DNA of 64,000 nt from Eoetvoesia sp035555955 (GTDB taxonomy: Bacteria > Pseudomonadota > Gammaproteobacteria > Burkholderiales > Burkholderiaceae_B). Below the pieces are notes generated by a model, which did not search any database, was not told where the DNA came from, and saw only the letters and a list, made by a program, of their open reading frames with translations. Shown here piece after piece: positions 58,450-64,000 of this stretch. The stretch lies in NCBI RefSeq assembly GCF_035555955.1, contig NZ_DATMGA010000067.1:1-64000 (forward strand). Direction: 5' to 3'. Numbering within the stretch: the stretch's first letter is position 1; every line of letters begins with the position of its first letter. The position numbers and the translations under genes are program-made.

Positions 58450-59451
58450 TCAGTCCCGCCCGGGCGTCATGGCCAGGGCCAGGTCGTAGGCGGCGCGCAG
58501 CGAGCTGGGATCCGCAATGCCCTGGCCGGCGATGTCGAAGGCCGTGCCGTGGTCGACGCTGGTGCGCACGAAAGGCAGGCCCACGGTGACGTTGACGCCG
58601 TGATCCACGCCCAGATACTTGACGGGAATAAGGCCCTGGTCGTGGTATTGGGCGACGACGATGTCGAATTCGCCCCGCCGCGCCCGCATGAATACGGTAT
58701 CGCCAGGCCAGGGCCCGCTGGCGTCGATGCCTTCGCGGCGCGCCTGTTCGATGGCGGGGCCGATGACCTGTACTTCCTCGAGGCCGAAGCGGCCGTTTTC
58801 GCCGGCATGGGGGTTAAGTCCCGCCACGGCCACGCGCGGCGCCGCCACGCCTGCCTGCAGACAGGCCTTGTGCGCCAGGCGTATGGTGTTCAGTTCGGTG
58901 TCGGGCGTAATGAGGGCGCTGACGTTGGCCAGGGCGGTATGGATGGTTGCCAGGATGACGCGCAGTTCGGGGTTGGCGAGCATCATGGCGTAATGTTCGG
59001 TGCCGGTGCGCTCGGCCAGGATCTCGGTGTGGCCGGGGTAGTCGGCGCCGCCGGCCTGCATGGCTTCCTTGTTGAGCGGCGCCGTCACGATGGCCCTCAG
59101 CAGGCCGCGGCCTGCGTCGTCGATGGCCTGGCACAGGTATTCATAGGCGCCTCTGCCGGCCTGCGCGTTGAGCCTTCCGGGAGGAAGATCGGCCGGCAGG
59201 GGCAGCCAGCGATTGATCACGGGCACGACGCCGGGTGCGGCCGTGCCGCCGGCGGGGGAGTCCAGCTCCTGGATCCGCAGCATGGCGTCCAGCCCCAGGC
59301 GCCGCAGCGTGCTTTGCAGGACGCCCGCGTCGCCGTACACCACGCCGTGGTACGGCAAGCCCTGGGCGAACAGCTTGGCGATGATTTCGGGGCCGATGCC
59401 CGCGGCGTCACCCATGGTGATGCCGATGGGCGGGCCGGCCCGGGCCATCAT
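58450..59451 (-). CDS. pdxA: 4-hydroxythreonine-4-phosphate dehydrogenase
   Basis: 333-residue enzyme of the DXP-dependent vitamin B6 pathway, oxidising 4-phosphohydroxy-L-threonine with NAD+. The metal-binding histidines are in YPGHTEILAERTG and VAQYHDQGLIPVK, with a third near NVTVGLPFVRTSVDHGTAFD. The N-terminal PIGITMGDAAGIGPEI is typical. Its start overlaps the stop of the phoH-type gene (ATGA), so the two are coupled; a second ATG follows immediately. dxs, encoded elsewhere in this window, provides the partner substrate for B6 synthesis. Confidence 0.95.
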   Translation of the reverse strand: MMARAGPPIGITMGDAAGIGPEIIAKLFAQGLPYHGVVYGDAGVLQSTLRRLGLDAMLRIQELDSPAGGTAAPGVVPVINRWLPLPADLPPGRLNAQAGRGAYEYLCQAIDDAGRGLLRAIVTAPLNKEAMQAGGADYPGHTEILAERTGTEHYAMMLANPELRVILATIHTALANVSALITPDTELNTIRLAHKACLQAGVAAPRVAVAGLNPHAGENGRFGLEEVQVIGPAIEQARREGIDASGPWPGDTVFMRARRGEFDIVVAQYHDQGLIPVKYLGVDHGVNVTVGLPFVRTSVDHGTAFDIAGQGIADPSSLRAAYDLALAMTPGRD

Positions 59452-61073
59452 AGCGCTTCGCTGGCGTAGTCGGCCAGGCGCGAGCGCTCGCCGCGCTGCA
59501 GGGTTATGTGGCCCGCGTGCGGCCATCCCTTGAAGCGATCCACGACATAGGTCAGTCCCGAACTGCCCTCGGTGAGGTAGGGGGTGTCGATTTGCGCGAT
59601 ATTGCCCAGGCACACGATCTTGGTGCCCGGACCCGCCCGGGTTACCAGGGTCTTCATTTGCTTGGGCGTGAGGTTCTGCGCTTCGTCGATGATCAGGAAC
59701 TTGTTCAGGAAGGTACGGCCGCGCATGAAGTTCAGGGACTTGACCTTGATGCGCGAGCGGATGAGCTCCATGGTGGAGTTCTTGCTCCATTCCTGGGCGC
59801 CGTTGCCGCCGCCCGAACCCGACATGACCTCGTTGCCGGCCCCCAGGTGCAGGACTTCCAGGTTGTCCTCCAGGGCGCCCATCCAGGGCAGCATCTTTTC
59901 TTCCTCGGTGCCGGGCAGGAAGCCGATGTCGTCGCCGACCGGGACGGTGGCGCGGGTGATGATGATCTCGTTGTAGCGCTTGGTTTCCAGCGTCTGGGTC
60001 AGCGCCGCCGCCAGGGCCAGCAGCGTCTTGCCGGTGCCGGCCTGGCCCAGCAGCGAGACGAAGTCGCATTCGGGGTTCATCAGCAGGTTCAGGGCGAAAT
60101 TCTGTTCGCGGTTGCGCGCGGTGATGCCCCACACATTGTTCTTGCCATGGCTGTAGTCGCGCAGCGTCGCCAGCACCGCGCTTTTGCCGGTGACTTCCTT
60201 GACCTGGGCGTACAGGGGCAGTTCGCCTTCAAAATAGACGAACTCGTTGACGATGAACTCGGAGCACAGGGGGCCCTTGATGCGGTAGTACGTCGTGCCG
60301 CCTTGCTGCCAGGACTCCACGTCCTTGCCGTGCTTGGTCCAGAAGTTCTCGGGCAGCGGCAGCACGCCGTCGTACAGCAGGTCCGAGTCGTCCAGGACAT
60401 GGTCGTTGAAGTAGTCCTCGGCCTGCATGCCCAGGGACAGCGCCTTGAGCCGCATATTGATGTCTTTCGACACCAGGGTGATCTGGCGCTTGGGCATGGT
60501 TTCCTGCAGCGCGTGCACGACGCTGAGGATGACGTTGTCGGCCTTGCCGTGGGGCAGTTCGATGGGCAGTTGGGAGTGCAGCGCCGTGGTCTGGAAATGC
60601 AGGGATCCCAGCGCCTCCTGGTTGCCCAGGGTGTCGAGCGCTATGCCGTCCTTCAGTTTGCTGGAGGTGCCCACCAGGCCGTCCAGGAAGCGGCTGACCT
60701 GGCGCGCATTGCGCGCCACCTCGGACATGCCCTTTTTTTGGTGATCGAGCTCTTCGAGCACGATCATAGGCAGGAAGATGTCGTGTTCTTCGAACTTGAA
60801 CAGCGAGTTGGGGTCGTGCAGCAGCACATTGGTGTCCAGGACGAACAATTTGCGCCGCGCCGCGGGCAGGCGGGTTTTCTTCTTGGGGCGCGCGCTGCCG
60901 ACCACGGACAGGCGCGGCGACTCGGGAGACGGCGCGGGGGCTGCCGGGGGTTGTGCGGGTTGCTTGGCAACGGGAGCGGGCGGGACTTCGAGAATGTCAG
61001 ACTCTTCCGCGAGCCGGGCTTCGGCGGCGCCAACGAGTGCTCCCATCAGGTTTGGCAGCTTGGGTAGCGGCAT
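59448..61073 (-). CDS. PhoH-family ATPase with N-terminal PIN domain
   Basis: 541-residue PIN-PhoH fusion (PhoH2/YlaK type). A proline-rich stretch (residues 35-75) precedes the PIN ribonuclease-like domain (KLFVLDTNVLLHDPNSLFKFEEHDI), with acidic residues such as the D of DTN and of LEELD for metal binding. The C-terminal half is the PhoH ATPase with Walker A GQAGTGKT and the ATPase acidic motif in LIIDEAQNLTP. Mycobacterial PhoH2 unwinds and cleaves RNA; that is the likely function. The start MPLPKLPNLMG has AGGAG upstream. It follows two intergenic repeat units and overlaps pdxA. Confidence 0.92.
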   Translation of the reverse strand: MPLPKLPNLMGALVGAAEARLAEESDILEVPPAPVAKQPAQPPAAPAPSPESPRLSVVGSARPKKKTRLPAARRKLFVLDTNVLLHDPNSLFKFEEHDIFLPMIVLEELDHQKKGMSEVARNARQVSRFLDGLVGTSSKLKDGIALDTLGNQEALGSLHFQTTALHSQLPIELPHGKADNVILSVVHALQETMPKRQITLVSKDINMRLKALSLGMQAEDYFNDHVLDDSDLLYDGVLPLPENFWTKHGKDVESWQQGGTTYYRIKGPLCSEFIVNEFVYFEGELPLYAQVKEVTGKSAVLATLRDYSHGKNNVWGITARNREQNFALNLLMNPECDFVSLLGQAGTGKTLLALAAALTQTLETKRYNEIIITRATVPVGDDIGFLPGTEEEKMLPWMGALEDNLEVLHLGAGNEVMSGSGGGNGAQEWSKNSTMELIRSRIKVKSLNFMRGRTFLNKFLIIDEAQNLTPKQMKTLVTRAGPGTKIVCLGNIAQIDTPYLTEGSSGLTYVVDRFKGWPHAGHITLQRGERSRLADYASEAL

Positions 61074-61119
61074 AAGGTGTGTGCTCCTGTGCGTTGTAAA
61101 GTCGTCGAAACAAAAATGT

Positions 61120-61199
61120 GCCCCCCACGCTGCGCCTTCGGCTTGCTGCCCCCCCAAGGGGGGCGCTTTTTGCCTTGGGGGCGGCCCGGCGGCAAAATA
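61120..61199 (-). repeat. Intergenic GC-rich repeat, copy B
   Basis: On the minus strand: TTTTGCCGCCGGGCCGCCCC, then AAGGCAAAAAGCGCCCCCTT, then GGGGGGCAGCAAGCCGAAGG and CGCAGCGTGGGGGGC. CCCCCAAG and CTTGGGGG form an 8-bp stem. It is a tandem neighbour of copy C and matches copy A at 15.5 kb. It lies between bcp and the phoH-type gene, oriented with transcription. Confidence 0.8.
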
Positions 61200-61275
61200 T
61201 GCCCCTCACGCTGCGCCTTCGGCTTGCTGCCCCCCGAGGGGGCTTTTTTGCCTTGGGGCGGCCCGGCGGCAAAAA
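61200..61275 (-). repeat. Intergenic GC-rich repeat, copy C
   Basis: Tandem second copy of the unit described as copy B, with a slightly shorter C/G stem. It starts six bases after the bcp stop codon. The T-rich minus-strand end and the C/G stem could serve as terminator of bcp. Confidence 0.8.
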
Positions 61276-61280
61276 TCGGG

Positions 61281-61757
61281 CTATTTATTGCCGGCGCGCT
61301 CCTTCAGTGTTTGCAGGACCTCGTCGACATGGCCCGGCACCCGCAGCTTGCGCCATTCGTGGACCAGGGTGCCTTCGGGGTCGATCAGGAACGTGCTGCG
61401 TTCGATGCCTCTTACCTGTTTACCGTACATGTTTTTCATTTTGATGACGTCGAAGAGGCTGCACAGCGTTTCGGCGCCGTCGGAAATGAGCGGGAAGGGC
61501 AGGCCCTGTTTTTCGGCGAAGCCGGCATGCGACTTGAGCGAATCGCGTGAAATGCCGATTACCGTGCATTCCGCGGCCAGGAAGTCCTTGTAATGGTCGC
61601 GGAAGTCCTGGGATTCGGTGGTGCAGCCCGGAGTGTTGTCCTTGGGATAAAAATACAGGACGGCCCATTTGCCCCGCAATGCGGCGGGGCTGATCTCGCC
61701 TTGCGTGCTTTGGGCGGTGAAGTCGGGCAGGGGCTGTCCAACGGTGACTTGGCTCAT
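61281..61757 (-). CDS. bcp: Peroxiredoxin, bacterioferritin comigratory protein
   Basis: 158-residue thiol peroxidase of the BCP/PrxQ group, which reduces hydrogen peroxide and organic peroxides with thioredoxin. The peroxidatic cysteine is C45 in the PGCTTES motif. At the position five residues later, where many PrxQ enzymes have the resolving cysteine, there is none (PGCTTESQDF), so it may work as a 1-Cys enzyme or use the cysteine in AECTVIG or TLCSLF. The start ATG is two codons before VTVGQPLPDF. It lies four bases downstream of the Mth938-like gene. Confidence 0.93.
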   Translation of the reverse strand: MSQVTVGQPLPDFTAQSTQGEISPAALRGKWAVLYFYPKDNTPGCTTESQDFRDHYKDFLAAECTVIGISRDSLKSHAGFAEKQGLPFPLISDGAETLCSLFDVIKMKNMYGKQVRGIERSTFLIDPEGTLVHEWRKLRVPGHVDEVLQTLKERAGNK

Positions 61758-61761
61758 GGTT

Positions 61762-62202
61762 TTACGGCTCCAGGGGGAGAAGGGCGGCGACGACCCGCCG
61801 TCCTTCGGACATCAGAATGTTGTAGGTGCGGGCGGCGGCCTGGGTGCTCATGGCTTCGACGCCGATGCCAAGCTCGAGGAGGGGCTGGGTGACGTGGCGG
61901 GGCAGAAACCGCTGGGTATGGCCCGTGCCGATCAGCACGACCTCGGGGGCGCCATCGGGCTTTTGCGCGGGTTCGCCGTCGAGAAAGGCCATGGGATCGG
62001 CGGCGGCGTTTTCCAGGCCGGCAATCTGGCGCAGTTGCGCCGCGTTGATGTCGCCGACCTGGCTGACCTCCCAGCGCTGGATATCGCCTTCGGGACTAAA
62101 ATAGACCGCGTGCTGGTAGGCGACGGCGTTGATTTCGATGTAGTCCGGACCGTAGGCGGTCACGGTGTTCAGCGCTGGATTCGATTCGGCTTGCAGTTGC
62201 AC
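61762..62202 (-). CDS. Mth938-like domain protein (DUF498/NDUFAF3 family)
   Basis: 146-residue protein of the Mth938-like family. The conserved LIGTGHTQRFLP and GVEAMSTQAAARTYNILMSEGRRVVAALLP segments make the assignment firm. In mitochondria the homologue NDUFAF3 assists complex I assembly; in bacteria the role is unknown. The start is a GTG eight bases after AAGGGAG, the only fitting start at the conserved N-terminus. It is immediately upstream of bcp and likely co-transcribed. Confidence 0.88.
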   Translation of the reverse strand: MQLQAESNPALNTVTAYGPDYIEINAVAYQHAVYFSPEGDIQRWEVSQVGDINAAQLRQIAGLENAAADPMAFLDGEPAQKPDGAPEVVLIGTGHTQRFLPRHVTQPLLELGIGVEAMSTQAAARTYNILMSEGRRVVAALLPLEP

Positions 62203-62505
62203 TCAAAAAACTCCCTTGATCACCTTGATCATAGCGCAATCCGGCGGCTTGCAGCATGCCGGGATTTCCGCCGTCCGCGTGCCCGGGAACCGCTCCGCAG
62301 GCTTCCGCCGGGGGCGAGGTTTCGTCGGTGGCCGGGTTTTGCCTGCCTACCCCTATCGTTTACACTAATGGGTTGTTTGCGGTATGTCCCGACTTCGGCT
62401 AGATTACATAGTTTGTTGCACTGCAACCAGTGCATCGCATGGGCGGCCGGGAAACAGGCCGCCGACAGGCCCGGTACCCACTTTTTCCTATCCCAAGGAT
62501 ACATA
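62203..62505. other. Intergenic region before alaC
   Basis: About 300 bp without a gene. On the plus strand it holds two candidate promoters for alaC: TTGCGG (62378-62383), 17 bp, TAGATT (62401-62406); and TTGCCT (62340-62345), 16 bp, TACACT (62362-62367). The rest, next to the divergent Mth938-like gene, shows no clear structure. Confidence 0.45.
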
Positions 62506-63693
62506 ATGACGAGTTTTCCCCGCATAGAGCGTTTGCCACCCTACGTTTTCAACATCACCGGCGAATTGAAAATGGCGGCGCGGCGACGAGGCGAAGACAT
62601 CATCGACATGTCCATGGGCAACCCTGACGGCCCCACGCCCAAGCACATCGTCGACAAGCTCATCGAGGTCGCGGGCCGGCCCGACACGCACGGCTACTCG
62701 GTTTCCAAAGGCATTCCGCGCCTGCGCAAGGCCATTACCGGCTGGTATCAGCGGCGTTACGGAGTCGAACTGAACCCCGACACCGAGGCCATCGTCACCA
62801 TCGGCTCCAAAGAGGGCCTGGCGCACCTGATGCTTGCCACGCTGGACCGGGGCGACACGGTGCTGGTGCCCAATCCCAGCTACCCCATACACATCTATGG
62901 CGCGGTCATCGCCGGCGCCAACATCCGTTCCGTTCCCATGGTTCCGGGCCTGGATTTCTTCGAGGAAATCGAGCGCGCGGTGCGCGAAAGCATTCCCAAG
63001 CCCAAGATGATGATCCTGGGTTTCCCCAGCAATCCCACGGCGCAATGCGTGGACCTGACCTTCTTCGAGCGCATCGTGGCGCTGGCCAAAGAGCACGGCA
63101 TCCTGGTGGTGCACGACCTGGCCTATGCCGACATCACCTTCGACGGTTATGTGGCGCCGTCCATCATGCAGGTCGAAGGCGCGCGCGACGTGGCGGTCGA
63201 GTTCTTCACCATGAGCAAAAGCTACAACATGGCTGGCTGGCGCATCGGTTTCATGGTGGGCAACAGCGAACTCGTCAACGCCCTGGCCCGCATCAAGAGC
63301 TATCACGACTACGGCACGTTCACGCCCATTCAGGTCGCCGCCATCGCCGCCCTCGAAGGACCGCAGGACGGCGTGGCGCGGGTGGTCGAGCAATACCGCA
63401 ACCGGCGCGACGTGCTGGTCAAGGGGCTGCACGAAGCCGGCTGGATGGTCGACGTTCCCAAGGCATCCATGTACGTCTGGGCGAAGATTCCCGAACCCTA
63501 CCAGGCGATGGGCTCGCTCGAGTTCTCCAAGAAGCTGCTGAACGAAGCCAAGGTCGCGGTTTCGCCTGGCATCGGCTTTGGCGAGTACGGCGACGGCTAT
63601 GTGCGCTTCGCCATGATCGAGAACGAGCAGCGTACCCGCCAGGCTGTACGCGGCATCAAGGAAATGTTCCGCAAGGACGGGCTGGTCAAATGA
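62506..63693 (+). CDS. alaC: Alanine aminotransferase AlaC
   Basis: 395-residue class I/II PLP-dependent aminotransferase. The PLP lysine is in TMSKSYNMAGWRIGF, and MSMGNPDGPTP and GFPSNPTAQCV are characteristic of AlaC/YfdZ. It makes alanine from pyruvate with glutamate. AAGGA lies about eight bases before the ATG. The stop overlaps the start of hom (ATGA), an alaC-hom coupling often found in betaproteobacteria, which ties it to the aspartate-family pathway. A role with another amino acid cannot be excluded. Confidence 0.93.
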   Translation: MTSFPRIERLPPYVFNITGELKMAARRRGEDIIDMSMGNPDGPTPKHIVDKLIEVAGRPDTHGYSVSKGIPRLRKAITGWYQRRYGVELNPDTEAIVTIGSKEGLAHLMLATLDRGDTVLVPNPSYPIHIYGAVIAGANIRSVPMVPGLDFFEEIERAVRESIPKPKMMILGFPSNPTAQCVDLTFFERIVALAKEHGILVVHDLAYADITFDGYVAPSIMQVEGARDVAVEFFTMSKSYNMAGWRIGFMVGNSELVNALARIKSYHDYGTFTPIQVAAIAALEGPQDGVARVVEQYRNRRDVLVKGLHEAGWMVDVPKASMYVWAKIPEPYQAMGSLEFSKKLLNEAKVAVSPGIGFGEYGDGYVRFAMIENEQRTRQAVRGIKEMFRKDGLVK

Positions 63694-64000
63694 GCAGTCG
63701 TCCCGTAAAAGTCGGTTTGCTGGGTCTTGGCGTGGTGGGCGGCGGCACCTGGAAGGTGCTTACGCGCAACGCCGAGGAAATCGCGCGGCGCGCCGGCCGC
63801 AGCATCGAGGTGGCCGCGGTGGCGGTGCGCGACGTTGAAAAAGCCAGGAGGCTCGTGGGCGGCGACGTGTTCGTCACCCGCGACGGCCTCGAGGTCGTGC
63901 GCCGCCCGGATATCGACATCGTGGTCGAGCTCATCGGCGGCGACACGCTGGCCCGCGAACTGGTCATGGAAGCCCTGAACCAGGGCAAGCATGTCGTCAC
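63690..64000 (+). CDS. hom: Homoserine dehydrogenase (N-terminal part)
   Basis: The first 103 residues of homoserine dehydrogenase; the gene is cut by the window end. The NAD(P)-binding motif GLLGLGVVGGGTW is at residues 9-21 and IDIVVELIGG at about residue 75. It reduces aspartate semialdehyde to homoserine for threonine and methionine. The ATG overlaps the alaC stop codon by four bases, so translation is coupled. Confidence 0.95.
   Translation, partial: MSSRPVKVGLLGLGVVGGGTWKVLTRNAEEIARRAGRSIEVAAVAVRDVEKARRLVGGDVFVTRDGLEVVRRPDIDIVVELIGGDTLARELVMEALNQGKHVV

Overview
The window looks like a high-GC chromosomal segment of a betaproteobacterium of the order Burkholderiales, most likely family Alcaligenaceae (Bordetella/Achromobacter/Pusillimonas type). 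The reasons are the gene orders odhB-lpd, bamD<>rluD-pgeF, phaC-phaB-phaR, ftrABCD, scpB-rluB, rimP-nusA-infB-rbfA-truB-typA, xseB-ispA-dxs, rpsF-priB-rpsR-rplI and alaC-hom, together with GC-rich third codon positions. This placement rests on recognised families and synteny, not on a database search. No prophage, plasmid function, complete insertion sequence or CRISPR array was seen. The window is mostly core genome with one accessory-looking catabolic island.

Layout. 1-5 kb: end of the 2-oxoglutarate dehydrogenase operon (odhB fragment, lpd), then zapE and trpS. 5-10 kb: a minus-strand pair (tex and an unrecognised gene) diverging from the helicase yoaA. 10-13 kb: bamD diverging from rluD-pgeF. 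13-16.3 kb: polyhydroxybutyrate genes phaC, phaB and the regulator phaR; phaA is not here. 16.5-19.7 kb: ftrABCD ferrous iron uptake behind a Fur-box-like site. 19.7-22.1 kb: a DUF482/GNAT-type protein and a COG0523 (CobW-like) GTPase. 22.1-23.3 kb: a gene-poor stretch with a 242-bp MITE-like element and an initiator tRNA-fMet. 23.4-34.5 kb: scpB, rluB and the transcription/translation operon rimP-nusA-infB-rbfA-truB-typA, closed by a strong terminator.

34.5-42.2 kb is the most interesting part: SDR and flavin monooxygenase genes, an AraC-type regulator, a cyclase-family hydrolase, a phytoene-desaturase-like flavoprotein and a succinate-semialdehyde-dehydrogenase-like enzyme. The two forward transcription units flanking the araC-type gene share an operator-like motif, TTTGYA-N5-GGGATA. 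It occurs twice, exactly 21 bp apart, before the SDR gene, and once at the same distance from the -10 before the cyclase gene. This suggests one regulon for an undescribed pathway, possibly alcohol -> ketone -> lactone/acid -> semialdehyde -> acid. The substrate cannot be read from the sequence.

42.3-50.6 kb: LOG-family protein and polA with overlapping divergent start codons, a dienelactone-hydrolase-like gene, htpX, an EamA transporter, a sulfurtransferase and a Rieske oxygenase. 50.9-54.9 kb: xseB-ispA-dxs (isoprenoid precursors) and folE2. 55.2-58.4 kb: rpsF-priB-rpsR-rplI and dnaB. 58.4-62.2 kb (minus strand): an Mth938-like gene, bcp, a PIN-PhoH protein and pdxA, with two copies of an intergenic repeat that also occurs after phaB. 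62.5-64 kb: alaC and the start of hom, cut by the window end.
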